Notes under the pieces: generated by a model
Database searches by the model: none
What the model saw: only the letters and a program-made list of their open reading frames with translations
Told to the model about the DNA's origin: nothing
Translations under genes and position numbers: made by a program
Part shown: positions 48,089 through 57,127 of the stretch, in pieces
How positions within the stretch are numbered: the stretch's first letter is position 1
Layout: every line of letters begins with the position of its first letter
Source: Paraburkholderia mimosarum LMG 23256 = NBRC 106338
GTDB taxonomy: Bacteria; Pseudomonadota; Gammaproteobacteria; Burkholderiales; Burkholderiaceae
Direction: 5' to 3'
NCBI RefSeq assembly: GCF_000739815.1
Contig: NZ_BBJJ01000003.1
Span: 1 to 64,000, forward strand
DNA: 64,000 nt

Positions 48089-49549
48089 ATGGCAAGCACG
48101 ATCACGAACACCACCAACGCCACCAACGCCACGATTGCCAGCGCGAACAGCGCCTTGAACGACGCCGCGCAATCGATCATCAGCGGCGCCACCCACTCCT
48201 CGCTCGACGTCAACCAGCTCGTCAAGGCGCTCGTCAATGCGAAGATCGCAGGGCCGAGCGCGATCCTCGTCGCGAAGCAAAACGCCAGCAACACGACGCT
48301 GTCGGCGCTCGGCACGCTGAAGTCGGCGCTCGCCTCGCTTCAGACCACACTCGAACCGTTCAAGGACGGCGCCGCGCTGCAACGCTTCACCGTCGCGACG
48401 AGCGAGAAAGACAAAGGTTTGAGCGCGGTGGCCGGCAAGGGCGCCGTGGCGAGCCGCTTCACCGTGGAAGTCGATCATCTGGCGACGGCGCACAAACTTG
48501 CCTCGGATGCATTCGACACCAGCGAGACGCTCGGCGAGGGGAGCCTCGACATCTCGGTGGGCGGCAGCGCCATGCGCCTGACCCTCGCCGCGGGCAGCAA
48601 CACGCTCACGGACGTCGCCGCGGCGATCAACCGGGCGAAGGATAATCCGGGCGTCACGGCGTCGGTCATCAACGGCTCGGACGGCCAGCATCTCGTGCTG
48701 ACCTCGAACAAGACGGGCGTGGTCAACGCAATCGAGGTGACGCCGGGGTCGGGTGTCGACGCGCGCCTTGGGTCCGCACAAATGCGCGAAGTCGTGGCGG
48801 CCGGCGACGCCGAAGTGCGCATCGACGGCACCCGCGCGACGAGCGCGAGCAACACGCTGGAGGACGTGGTCAGCGGGCTCACGATCAAGCTCGAAAGCGC
48901 CTCGGCGGGCACGAAGCAGACGCTCACCATTGCGCCCGACACCGAAGCGACGGGCACCGCTATCCGCAATTTCGTGAAGGCGTACAACAGCTATGTCGAT
49001 GCCCTCAACGGGCTGACCTCCTACACGGCCGGCACGGGCTCGACTGGCGCGCAGGCGGGCGCGCTGCTCGGCGACTCGATTGCGCGCACGCTCGCGGCGG
49101 CGCTGCCCGCGGTCGTTGCGGCGGGTGCGAAGGGCAGCGACGGCACGCGCCATTCGCTAGGCGAGCTCGGCATAAAGCTCGACAAGAGCGGCAAGCTGGA
49201 GATCGACGACGAGACGTTCAAGACAGCGCTGCAACCGGGCAACAGTGCCATTGCCGCGCTGTTCCGCAGTGACGGCATGGCCGCGAAGATGAACAGCGCC
49301 ATCACGCCCTACGTGCAGTCGAGCGGCATCATCGAGCGGCGCAGCACGGCGATCAACAAGGAGATCGAGGACACCAGGAAGCAAGCGGCCACGCTCGATG
49401 CGCGCGCCACTCAGCTCACCGCGCAATTCAACCGCCAGTTCACCGCGCTCAATACGCTGATGTCGATGATGAACCAGAGCCAGCAATACCTGACGCAGCT
49501 TTTCGGCGGCGCCAACAGCGCGGGCGCGCTGGCGACCAACCACAAATAG
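48089..49549 (+). CDS. fliD: Flagellar hook-associated protein 2 (filament cap)
   Basis: A 486-residue FliD. The N-terminal FliD domain includes GATHSSLDVNQLVKALVNAK, and the middle domains carry beta-rich repeats (FTVEVDHLATAHKLASDAF). The C-terminal FliD domain has FVKAYNSYVDALNGL, then LGELGIKLDKSGKLEIDDETF, and ends in a coiled coil. It caps the growing flagellar filament and helps flagellin fold. Preceded by a sigma-28 promoter. No other flagellar gene is nearby; flagellin and fliS/fliT are normally adjacent. The N-terminal Asn/Thr-rich 30 residues are unusual. Confidence 0.9.
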   Translation: MASTITNTTNATNATIASANSALNDAAQSIISGATHSSLDVNQLVKALVNAKIAGPSAILVAKQNASNTTLSALGTLKSALASLQTTLEPFKDGAALQRFTVATSEKDKGLSAVAGKGAVASRFTVEVDHLATAHKLASDAFDTSETLGEGSLDISVGGSAMRLTLAAGSNTLTDVAAAINRAKDNPGVTASVINGSDGQHLVLTSNKTGVVNAIEVTPGSGVDARLGSAQMREVVAAGDAEVRIDGTRATSASNTLEDVVSGLTIKLESASAGTKQTLTIAPDTEATGTAIRNFVKAYNSYVDALNGLTSYTAGTGSTGAQAGALLGDSIARTLAAALPAVVAAGAKGSDGTRHSLGELGIKLDKSGKLEIDDETFKTALQPGNSAIAALFRSDGMAAKMNSAITPYVQSSGIIERRSTAINKEIEDTRKQAATLDARATQLTAQFNRQFTALNTLMSMMNQSQQYLTQLFGGANSAGALATNHK

Positions 49550-49904
49550 CGCTTGCCGGAACGCGGCGTCGAGCAACGTGGCAAGCGCGCGGCTCGACGC
49601 CGGCAAACCCGAACCGCACGCAAAAAAAAGCCGCCGAACTTTTCGGCGGCCAACAGGGGACGTGAAGAACAACTGCGAATCGAACTATCGAATCGAACTA
49701 TCGAAGCGACCCGACGAGCCGATCATGGCGACCCAAAATTAAGACAAACTTAAACGCGCGCAAAAAACGATCAAGAATTCCGGCGCGGTGACACTGAAAA
49801 GCGAATGAACGCGTGATAATGGGCTCGCTATAATTCGTTTTGGGTCTGGCCGCTCGTTCAATCGCGCCTGCATGGCCGCCCATTACCCTACCGGAAAAGA
49901 CGCC
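49550..49904. other. Gap after fliD with a minus-strand terminator and a tandem repeat
   Basis: 355 bases without a gene. GCCGCCGAA (49630-49638) pairs with TTCGGCGGC (49642-49650) over CTT. Eight A precede it (49622-49629), which makes it an intrinsic terminator read on the minus strand, although no minus-strand gene is directly upstream. At 49676-49705 a 13-base unit (CGAATCGAACTAT) occurs twice in tandem followed by CGAA. Confidence 0.55.
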
Positions 49905-50150
49905 ATGTTTGATCGACTGCATCGGTTTATCGAAGGCGCAGGTCCCGAGCGACGCCATCGCGTGTGGAGCAAGATGCGCATTTTCGTGGCGGCCATGGGC
50001 ACGCTTGGCTCTGCCGCCGGCATTGCCATCGCGGTGGTCGGCCTCATCAACTTCGACCGCCAGAAGGTCATCACCGGCGTGGCGGTCATCATCGTCTGTA
50101 CGGCGATTTACGTCACCATCCTCGTGCGCGATCGCAATCGCGTCGATTAG
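49905..50150 (+). CDS. Small two-helix membrane protein
   Basis: An 81-residue protein with a short amphipathic start, then two hydrophobic helices (about 24-46, VAAMGTLGSAAGIAIAVVGLI, and 52-71, ITGVAVIIVCTAIYVTILV) and a charged end. GGAAAAG precedes the ATG at 49905; an earlier in-frame ATG at 49872 has no such site. Inner-membrane location likely; function unknown. Confidence 0.6.
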   Translation: MFDRLHRFIEGAGPERRHRVWSKMRIFVAAMGTLGSAAGIAIAVVGLINFDRQKVITGVAVIIVCTAIYVTILVRDRNRVD

Positions 50151-50261
50151 CGTCGCCTGGGGTTCGCCTGGGATTCGCCTGGCGTTGATTAGCGCGCTTC
50201 GGCAGCGGCACCGAGGCCAAAGCGCGCAACGCCACTCGATCAGGCGCACTCCGGCGTCACC

Positions 50262-50876
50262 TCACTGCACGGGCTGGCCACCGCGCGTGACCTGCACCGC
50301 CGTCGCGCCCACATAGTCGGCGCGAATGCTGTCACCCACCTTGATCGACTCGAGCGGCACGTCCGGCGGCGCCACCACCACGACCGTGCGATTCGGCCCG
50401 CGCAACGCGACCTTGCGGCTCTTGCGATCGATCTTCTCCACCGTCGCGACCACCTGCACGCTGCGCGCGGTCGCCGCAACGCCACCGGAAGCGGGCGTGG
50501 TAGCGACCGTATCGACGCGCGAGCGTATGCCCCTCGTCGCCACCTTGTCGGCACGCAGCAGCAGCGCCTCCTTGTAGAGGATCTTCACTTCGTCGCCGGG
50601 CTTGAGCTTGCTCACGTCGCCCACCGTGGGATCGACCGTGACCGTCACCTGCTTGCCGCGCGCGCCGCGGAATGTGACCGCATTGTTGGCGGCATCGATG
50701 CTCACGACTTTTGCCGTAGTCTGGACTTCGCCGATCTGGAGCGTGGCGCCTGGCGCACTCTCGGGCGCGGCTTCCGATGCCGTCTGCGCACGCAGCGGCA
50801 CGTTCGGCGACACGCCAAGGGCAAGCACGAGCAGCGCGCCGAGCAACGGCGAGGACGAACGATAGCGCAACATCAT
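50262..50876 (-). CDS. Secreted protein with two repeated beta modules
   Basis: A 204-residue exported protein. A signal peptide (LLGALLVLALGVSPNVPLRA) is followed by two similar beta-rich modules (AKVVSIDAANNAVTFRGARG and VVATVEKIDRKSRKVALRGP), each continuing into a run of hydrophobic strands and ending in a LKPGD/IKVGD turn and ...ADKV/...ADYV. This looks like an internal duplication. AAGGAGA precedes the ATG at 50876 (a second ATG follows at 50873). Probably a periplasmic protein; function unknown. Confidence 0.7.
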   Translation of the reverse strand: MMLRYRSSSPLLGALLVLALGVSPNVPLRAQTASEAAPESAPGATLQIGEVQTTAKVVSIDAANNAVTFRGARGKQVTVTVDPTVGDVSKLKPGDEVKILYKEALLLRADKVATRGIRSRVDTVATTPASGGVAATARSVQVVATVEKIDRKSRKVALRGPNRTVVVVAPPDVPLESIKVGDSIRADYVGATAVQVTRGGQPVQ

Positions 50877-51633
50877 GGGAGGTCTCCTTCGGTGGACCAT
50901 CAATGGCAGTACCGCATAATCAGCCCCACCCGGTTCCCGGGGCGATGCGAATCCGACGTGTTTCGTTCATTTCGAACGAATCCAATCCGCATTGAAATCG
51001 ATTCCATGGATTTGCCAAAACCATTTTGCACAGAAAAATCAAATCGCTCCCTGAAACTGCCCCACATTTACCCGCATTGATCATTAGTCCGTCAATATGT
51101 CACAGCATGCAAGAAACGCTAACAAACATCTTTAAAAATGCATCGCCTATATTTAATTCGCATTGAATGGCGACGGACCTCGCGGGACACGTCCCGAATC
51201 GCGCGATTACTCATACAAAACGGCTCGGGGTTGAATCCTTGAGCGAAACAGTCAAGCTATAGCGCGGCCCGCGAAGGAAGGATCGCATTGCACCATCAAA
51301 CGGGAAACGGCCACGCCCATTGTTGAGCGATCCGGGTCGGTTGATTTTTCTCATTAGTTCAGGATTATCCACAAGTCAAGCAGACTATTTTTCCGCTAGC
51401 TATACACATTCCCTACAAAAACAATTATTAATATCCGCTGCGGAACACGGAGGCGTTTCGCAGAATGCGCCCTTTGTCCGGGCGTCGATTTCGCCGTCCG
51501 TCATGGTTTCTCGCGTCACCGCACCCGCGCGGGAGCCATGGCAAGCGACAAGACCCGCATGCAGGAAAAGGGTTACAGGAGCGGCACGTCCTCATTGCCG
51601 CATGACCGGAATCTTTCGTCGACGAGTGAACAC
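50877..51633. other. A+T-rich gap with a perfect DnaA box
   Basis: 757 bases without a supported gene. Two A+T-rich stretches (about 50985-51175 and 51340-51440) interrupt the usual G+C-rich sequence. TTATCCACA at 51365-51373 is an exact DnaA box. A dyad CGGGAC/GTCCCG lies at 51183-51196. The region should hold the promoter of the transposase-type HTH gene. Confidence 0.5.
51365..51373 (+). promoter_or_regulatory. Consensus DnaA box
   Basis: An exact match to TTATCCACA within an A+T-rich intergenic stretch. I saw no second exact box in this gap, so this is not by itself an origin. Confidence 0.4.
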
Positions 51634-52038
51634 ATGCTTACCCGAACCGAGAACCTGCCGAGCGTCGCGAGAAGAATGGCCGCCGGCCAGATGTTGATGG
51701 AAGGCGCGACGGTGAATTCCGTCGCCGATTCATTGCACCTTTCCGCCCAGACGGTGAGGCGCTATAAGTCGATCGTCGAGGACGGCGGTCTCGCCGCGCT
51801 CCAGCAGATGAGCGTGGGCGGCCGACCTTCGGTACTCGATCAAGCCGCGCTAGGCTGGATCGCGAGCGCCCTGCACGGCTCCGCGCGCGACCACGGCTTC
51901 CCGAGCGACGCATGGACCAACAGCCGCGTGCGCGAGCTGATCGGCCGCCAGTTCGGCGTGCACTATTCGCGCGTCTATACCTGGCAGATCGTCTCGAACC
52001 TCGGCCTCGGCCACCGGCTGTCGAAATCGGCCCGCTGA
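51634..52038 (+). CDS. Stand-alone IS630-type DNA-binding protein (HTH, no nuclease domain)
   Basis: About 134 residues with two helix-turn-helix units in the order found at the N-terminus of IS630-family transposases. The first is ARRMAAGQMLMEGATVNSVA, DSLHLSAQTVRRYK. The second is a winged-helix part, then NSRVRELIGRQFGVHYSRVY and the segment WQIVSNLGLGHRLSKS. The DDE catalytic domain is absent and the frame ends cleanly at TGA, with no remnant after it. The start is uncertain (51634, or 51538 with a poorly spaced GGGAG). It may be a domesticated regulator rather than a broken element; no inverted repeats were seen. Confidence 0.7.
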   Translation: MLTRTENLPSVARRMAAGQMLMEGATVNSVADSLHLSAQTVRRYKSIVEDGGLAALQQMSVGGRPSVLDQAALGWIASALHGSARDHGFPSDAWTNSRVRELIGRQFGVHYSRVYTWQIVSNLGLGHRLSKSAR

Positions 52039-52120
52039 CCGGCGCGGCCCGGCGCCGCGCGCCGCTCACAAGGCGGCGCGCCTTGGGCTGCCGCAGGTCG
52101 CATAGTCGCATCGCGTGGCA

Positions 52121-53803
52121 TCAGGTGGCATCAGGTCGCATCGCGCTGGGGCGCCTCGCGCCTCGGGCTCCGGCTGCGGAGTCCACCAGCGGCTGCACCG
52201 TCTCGCCCGTCCACTGCTGCGACCGGACCTGATTGCGGCCCGCGTCCTTGGCCTCGTAGAGCAGGCGGTCGGCGGCGGCCAGCAGTTGCGCGCCGCTGCC
52301 GCCTTCCGGCGGATTGCAGCTCGCGCACCCCGCGCTGACCGTCACGCACCCGCGTTGCGTACCGCTCAGCGTGAGATTGGCCGACTCGATGCCTTTGCGG
52401 ATCTTCTCCGCGATGCCCGTCGCGGCGTCTAGCGGCGTGCCCGGCAGCACCACGGCGAACTCCTCGCCGCCAATGCGGGCGGCCAGGTCCGTCGCGCGCC
52501 GCGATCCCGAAGCAATGCGCTCGGCCACGAAAGTCAGCACTTCGTCTCCGGCGGCGTAGCCGTACGTGTCGTTGAAGAGCTTGAAATGATCGATGTCGAA
52601 GAACAACAGCGACAACGGCGTGCGCTCGCGCACCGCGCGCCGCCATTCCTCCGCGAGACGCATATCGAGTGCGCGCCGGTTCGGAAGGCCCGTGAGCGGG
52701 TCCGTCACCGCGAGGCGCGTAAGCTCCGCCTCGGCCCGCACCTTGCCGCGCAGCGCGAACGCGAGCATCCACGAAACCACGACCCACGCGCCGCCGAACA
52801 CCGTAGTCATCACGAGCGCGATACCGCTGCGCCGCCGCCACTCGGCAAGCACATCCTGCACGGCGGGCGCCGCGACGACGATGAACGGCGAGTTGTCCAC
52901 GTGCGCAAAGGTGTAGATGCGCTCCACGCCGTCGAGCGCCGAACGCGACGTGAACGTGCCGCCATCGTGTCGGGCGTCGCTACGCCGGGCGTCGCCACCT
53001 CGCGCGTCGCCATGCCGGGCAAAGACCGCGTAATTCGGCAAGCCCGACTCATTCGCCCCGGCGCCCTGCGGCAGTGCCGGCTTGCTCGCGAGCAGCGTGC
53101 CGTCGTGCATGAGGATGAACAGATTGCTGCCCGGCCCCAGGTCGACGCGCTCCAGCAACTGCTGAAAATAGTCGAGGCGCACGCCGAGCAGCGCAACGCC
53201 CGCGAACGCGCCATCGGGCGCGTCGATGCGGCGCGTGAGGCCGATGGTGAGCAAGCCGCCGCGCAGGCGCGAACGGTACGGCCTGGAGAAGAAGAGCCCC
53301 GCGTGCGCGTCGCGCTGCTCCGCGATGAAGTAATCGCGGTCGGCGAACGAGACGCTACCCGCCATGGGCTCGGCCACGCTGCTCTGCGACGCTTTCACGT
53401 GGCCCTCGGCGTCGATCACATAGGCGCCGCCCAGGTTCGACGCCGCCGTCGCCCGGTCGAACAACATGCGGTAGCGCAGCGCCTCGGGCATCTGCCAGGT
53501 CGCCGGTTGACGGGCCGCCGCGACCACGGCTTGCAGCGAGAGATCGTAGATCTCCACATTGCGCGCAATGTCGTTGCTGATGAGCTGGACGACGTTGCGC
53601 GAGTTGTCGGCCGCGTGGCGCAGCGCTTCGGCGCGGCCCGCATAGATCGCCGCGTAAGTCAGCACAGCCATCACCGTCGCGATGAGCGTGCCGGAAAGCC
53701 CGGCGAAGAAGGGATGGTTGCCGATCAGGCGCGTCGCCGCCCTCGCCCGCGCGACGGCCCATCGACGCATCAGAATACGCAGCGAAAGAACCCGTTTTGG
53801 CAT
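52121..53803 (-). CDS. Diguanylate cyclase with dCache-like periplasmic domain
   Basis: 560 residues: membrane helix about 33-57, a large periplasmic Cache-type sensor (60-325), second membrane helix about 327-351, then a GGDEF domain. The active site is GGEEF (445-449), and the inhibitory I-site RATD (436-439) stands five residues before it, so it should make c-di-GMP under product feedback. The periplasmic part contains a short Asp-Ala-Arg-rich repeat (about 265-279). The start at 53803 is preferred over 53860. Divergent from the phosphate transporter. Confidence 0.92.
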   Translation of the reverse strand: MPKRVLSLRILMRRWAVARARAATRLIGNHPFFAGLSGTLIATVMAVLTYAAIYAGRAEALRHAADNSRNVVQLISNDIARNVEIYDLSLQAVVAAARQPATWQMPEALRYRMLFDRATAASNLGGAYVIDAEGHVKASQSSVAEPMAGSVSFADRDYFIAEQRDAHAGLFFSRPYRSRLRGGLLTIGLTRRIDAPDGAFAGVALLGVRLDYFQQLLERVDLGPGSNLFILMHDGTLLASKPALPQGAGANESGLPNYAVFARHGDARGGDARRSDARHDGGTFTSRSALDGVERIYTFAHVDNSPFIVVAAPAVQDVLAEWRRRSGIALVMTTVFGGAWVVVSWMLAFALRGKVRAEAELTRLAVTDPLTGLPNRRALDMRLAEEWRRAVRERTPLSLLFFDIDHFKLFNDTYGYAAGDEVLTFVAERIASGSRRATDLAARIGGEEFAVVLPGTPLDAATGIAEKIRKGIESANLTLSGTQRGCVTVSAGCASCNPPEGGSGAQLLAAADRLLYEAKDAGRNQVRSQQWTGETVQPLVDSAAGARGARRPSAMRPDAT

Positions 53804-53929
53804 CTGCGCTAACCCTCGATCACGATTGCCAGGGCATGGGTGGCACAAAACCGTCATCAAACCGACACCTCAGCGGTTCACGATCGGTAACGAACCTCTG
53901 TCCGTCTTCACCCCGGGAGTCCGACTGCC

Positions 53930-55519
53930 ATGCCAGATCTTTCCCTGTCACCGCAACCGGACACCGCCCCGGCGCGCGGGCGCAACGTCAGCCTGCTCGT
54001 CTTCCTGATCGTCGTCGCCGCCGGCGCGGTGTACGTCGGGATGAATCTCGCGAGTGACCTCTCGCCCGTGCGCGAAAGCTCTGCGCTCCCGTGGCTCCTG
54101 CTTGGCATCGCGCTCCTCATCGCGCTCGGCTTCGAGTTCGTGAACGGCTTCCACGATACCGCGAATGCGGTCGCAACCGTGATCTATACGCATTCGCTTT
54201 CGCCCAACGTCGCCGTGGTCTGGTCGGGCGCGTGGAATTTTCTGGGCGTGCTCCTGTCGACGGGCGCGGTGGCTTTCGGCATCCTGCAACTGCTGCCGGT
54301 CGAACTGATTCTGCAGGTGGGCAGCAGCGCGGGCTTCGCGATGGTGTTCGCCCTGCTCATTGCCGCGATCATCTGGAATCTGGGCACGTGGTATTTCGGA
54401 CTGCCGTCGTCGAGCTCGCATACGCTCATCGGCTCGATCATCGGCGTGGGTCTCATGAACCAGCTCATGCACGGCGCGAATGGCACGAGCGGCGTGGACT
54501 GGAGCCAGGCGCTGGGCGTGGGCAAGTCGCTGCTCTTTTCGCCGATCATCGGTTTTCTGCTGGCCGGCTTGCTGCTGCTGATCCTGAAAGCCGTCGTGCG
54601 CGTGCCGGCGCTCTACGCCGAGCCGAAGGGCAAGGAGCCGCCGCCGTTCTGGATCCGCGCGCTGCTCATCCTCACCTGCACGGGCGTTTCCTTCGCACAC
54701 GGCTCGAACGACGGTCAGAAAGGGATGGGCCTCATCATGCTGATCCTGATCGGCACGGTGCCGACCGCCTATGCGCTGAACCGCGCCGTGACGGCCGAGC
54801 AGACGCAAACCTTCATCGCCGTTGCGCACGACGCCACCCGCGCGCTCGAGCGCTACACGAACGGCGTGGCCGCACCGGCCGACTCGCGCGGCGAAGTGGA
54901 GCGCTTCATCGGCACACGCTCGCTCTCCAGCACGACGGTGCCCGCGCTCGCCGCGCTGTCGAACCAGGTGGCGGAGCAGGTTCGCGGCTACGGCTCGCTT
55001 GCGGCGGTGCCGCAATCGGTCGTCGACAACGTGCGCAACAACATGTACGTGGTTTCCGAAGCGATCCGCCTGATCGACAAGCAGAAGGCCGTGCCCTTCC
55101 CGGCCGAGGACGCGAAGGCGGTCCTCAACTTCCGCAAGCAGATCGACCACGCGACCAAGTTCATCCCTACGTGGGTGAAAGTGGCCGTGGCGATCGCACT
55201 CGGCCTCGGCACGATGGTGGGCTGGAAACGCATCGTGGTGACGGTGGGCGAGCGCATTGGCAAGCAGCATCTGACTTACGGCCAGGGCGGCTGCGCCGAG
55301 GTCGTGGCGATGGTGACGATCGGCGCGGCGGACGTGTATGGCCTGCCGGTCTCGACCACGCACGTGCTTTCGTCGGGCGTGGCGGGCACGATGGCGGCGA
55401 ACGGCTCGGGCCTGCAGTGGAACACCGTGCGCAGCCTCGTGATGGCGTGGGTGCTCACGCTGCCCGCTTCGATCGTGCTGGCGGGTGCGCTGTACTGGGT
55501 GTTCAAGCACCTCTTCTGA
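53930..55519 (+). CDS. pit: PiT-family inorganic phosphate transporter
   Basis: A 529-residue membrane protein of the PiT family with the two hallmark repeats: FEFVNGFHDTANAVATVIYT (about 65-84) and SFAHGSNDGQKGMG (about 261-274). Ten or more helices are visible. A hydrophilic loop of about 120 residues separates the halves. It takes up phosphate (as metal-phosphate) using the proton gradient, with low affinity. Convergent with ppk2, sharing a bidirectional terminator. Confidence 0.93.
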   Translation: MPDLSLSPQPDTAPARGRNVSLLVFLIVVAAGAVYVGMNLASDLSPVRESSALPWLLLGIALLIALGFEFVNGFHDTANAVATVIYTHSLSPNVAVVWSGAWNFLGVLLSTGAVAFGILQLLPVELILQVGSSAGFAMVFALLIAAIIWNLGTWYFGLPSSSSHTLIGSIIGVGLMNQLMHGANGTSGVDWSQALGVGKSLLFSPIIGFLLAGLLLLILKAVVRVPALYAEPKGKEPPPFWIRALLILTCTGVSFAHGSNDGQKGMGLIMLILIGTVPTAYALNRAVTAEQTQTFIAVAHDATRALERYTNGVAAPADSRGEVERFIGTRSLSSTTVPALAALSNQVAEQVRGYGSLAAVPQSVVDNVRNNMYVVSEAIRLIDKQKAVPFPAEDAKAVLNFRKQIDHATKFIPTWVKVAVAIALGLGTMVGWKRIVVTVGERIGKQHLTYGQGGCAEVVAMVTIGAADVYGLPVSTTHVLSSGVAGTMAANGSGLQWNTVRSLVMAWVLTLPASIVLAGALYWVFKHLF

Positions 55520-55541
55520 GCCCGAGCGAACCGCATAAAGC

Positions 55542-55575
55542 AAAGCCGCGCTCTCCCGATGGGAAGCGCGGCTTT
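55542..55575. terminator. Bidirectional terminator between pit and ppk2
   Basis: AAAGCCGCGCT (55542-55552) and AGCGCGGCTTT (55565-55575), with an inner CCC/GGG extension. A-runs and T-runs on both flanks let it serve both convergent genes. Confidence 0.85.
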
Positions 55576-55604
55576 CCTCGTGGCACGGCACAAGCGTCAA
55601 CACC

Positions 55605-56540
55605 TCAATAGATCTCCGGAACGAACATGTCCTGCGGCACCGGCTGACGAATGTAGTCGGGATGATGCACGCGCGCCGGCAGCGTGACATGCGGGTGCTC
55701 GATCTCGTGATACGGCACCTGGGTCAGCAGATGGTGAATGCAGTTCAGGCGCGCACGCTTCTTGTCCACGCCCTGCACGACCCACCAAGGCGCCTCGGGA
55801 ATGTGCGAGCGCTGCAGCATCACCTCCTTCACGTGCGTGTAGGCCTCCCAGCGGCGGCGGCTTTCGAGGTCCATCGGCGAGAGCTTCCACTGCTTGAGCG
55901 GATCTTCGATGCGGCTCTGGAAGCGCACTTCCTGCTCGTCGTCCGTGATCGAGAACCAGTACTTGACGATCTGGATGCCGCTCCTCACCAGCATCTTTTC
56001 GAACTCGGGCACCGAGCGGAAGAATTCTTCGTATTCATCGTCGGTGCAAAAGTTCATCACGCGCTCCACGCCCGCGCGGTTGTACCAGCTGCGATCGAAC
56101 AGCACCATCTCGCCGCCGGCCGGCAGATGCTGCACGTAGCGCTGGAAATACCATTGGGTGCGCTCGCGGTTGTTCGGCGCGGGCAGCGCGGCCACGCGGC
56201 ACATACGCGGGTTCAGGCGCTGCGTGATGCGCTTGATGACGCCGCCCTTGCCCGCCGCGTCGCGCCCTTCGAAGATGACGACGAGCCGGTGCCCCGTGCT
56301 CACGATCCAGTCCTGCAGCTTCACGAGTTCGCCTTGCAGGCGGATCAGCTCGCGGAAGTAGACCCGGCGCAGCGCGCGCGCCTCGTCGCTGATCTGCAGG
56401 CCGCTTTCCTGCAGGCGATCGTCGACCTCCATTTCGAGTTCTTCGTCGTACGCATCGATGAGCTCTTCGTCCAGTCGCCGGCGGCGATGCACTTCGGAAT
56501 CCCGCAGTTCGGCGTCCAGCGCGCGGTCGATTTCATTCAT
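55605..56540 (-). CDS. ppk2: Polyphosphate kinase 2
   Basis: A 311-residue PPK2. The Walker A motif GRDAAGKG (92-99) and Walker B/lid region MVLFDRSWYNR (145-155) are intact, and NPRMCRVAALPAPNNRERTQ is typical. It phosphorylates NDP (mainly ADP or GDP) using polyphosphate, or the reverse. The N-terminal 50 residues are charged and helical. AAGGAGAG precedes the ATG at 56540. Its position next to a phosphate transporter suggests phosphate storage or energy buffering. Confidence 0.93.
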   Translation of the reverse strand: MNEIDRALDAELRDSEVHRRRRLDEELIDAYDEELEMEVDDRLQESGLQISDEARALRRVYFRELIRLQGELVKLQDWIVSTGHRLVVIFEGRDAAGKGGVIKRITQRLNPRMCRVAALPAPNNRERTQWYFQRYVQHLPAGGEMVLFDRSWYNRAGVERVMNFCTDDEYEEFFRSVPEFEKMLVRSGIQIVKYWFSITDDEQEVRFQSRIEDPLKQWKLSPMDLESRRRWEAYTHVKEVMLQRSHIPEAPWWVVQGVDKKRARLNCIHHLLTQVPYHEIEHPHVTLPARVHHPDYIRQPVPQDMFVPEIY

Positions 56541-56629
56541 GGCGACTCTCTCCTTGGTCGGTATGCTGACAACTCGCGCCACTATCGGCGCGGCGAGTGT
56601 CACGAATATTTCAAATGCCTCGCGGCGGC

Positions 56630-57010
56630 TCACGCGAGCGGCTTCGCGAAGCTCAGTTCATGGCCGTCCGGATCGAGCAGATGGAAGTAGCGCTCACCCC
56701 ACGGCGCGTCGCGCGGCGCGAATTCGGGCTGGGCTCCCACGGCCAGGGCGTGGGCGTAAAAGGCATCGACGTCGGCGACGTGGAAAATCACGCGCCCCCA
56801 GCCGCTCACCGCGCCATGCGCACCTTCCAGCAGGTTCAGATAGCAGACGCCCGCCGCGCCGCCCAGCTCGAACGATGCGAAGCCCGGCATGGCAGGCCCG
56901 GCTTTGCGCACGAAGCCCAGCGCCGCGTAAAAGGGCGCCGAGCGTGCGACGTCGCTGACGGTCAGCGTCACGGCGCTCAACGACAGGATCTGCGCGGCGC
57001 GCTCGTTCAT
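56630..57010 (-). CDS. VOC-superfamily (glyoxalase/bleomycin resistance-like) protein
   Basis: A 126-residue vicinal-oxygen-chelate protein: LSAVTLTVSDVARSAPFYAALGF, VIFHVADVDAFYAHA and WGERYFHLLDPDGHELSF. The final Glu and the middle His could be metal ligands. The family includes lyases, dioxygenases and resistance proteins; the substrate is unknown. It lies 89 bases upstream of ppk2 on the same strand. Confidence 0.85.
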   Translation of the reverse strand: MNERAAQILSLSAVTLTVSDVARSAPFYAALGFVRKAGPAMPGFASFELGGAAGVCYLNLLEGAHGAVSGWGRVIFHVADVDAFYAHALAVGAQPEFAPRDAPWGERYFHLLDPDGHELSFAKPLA

Positions 57011-57127
57011 ATCTCCCTCCAGCCTTTGCCTGGGGCTTCGCGGCCCGATCAGCCGACTTTAGCAGCGTTCGCGGGCCACGGCCGCTGTACTGGCGCAGCG
57101 CAGCGATCGTCGCCTGGCAAAAGCGAT

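Noticed and set aside
49676..49705. Phage attachment site
   Set aside because: The repeat is a short tandem without tRNA, integrase or paired distant copy.
51361..51440. Replication origin
   Set aside because: Only one exact DnaA box was seen, with no repA/parAB genes or iteron array.
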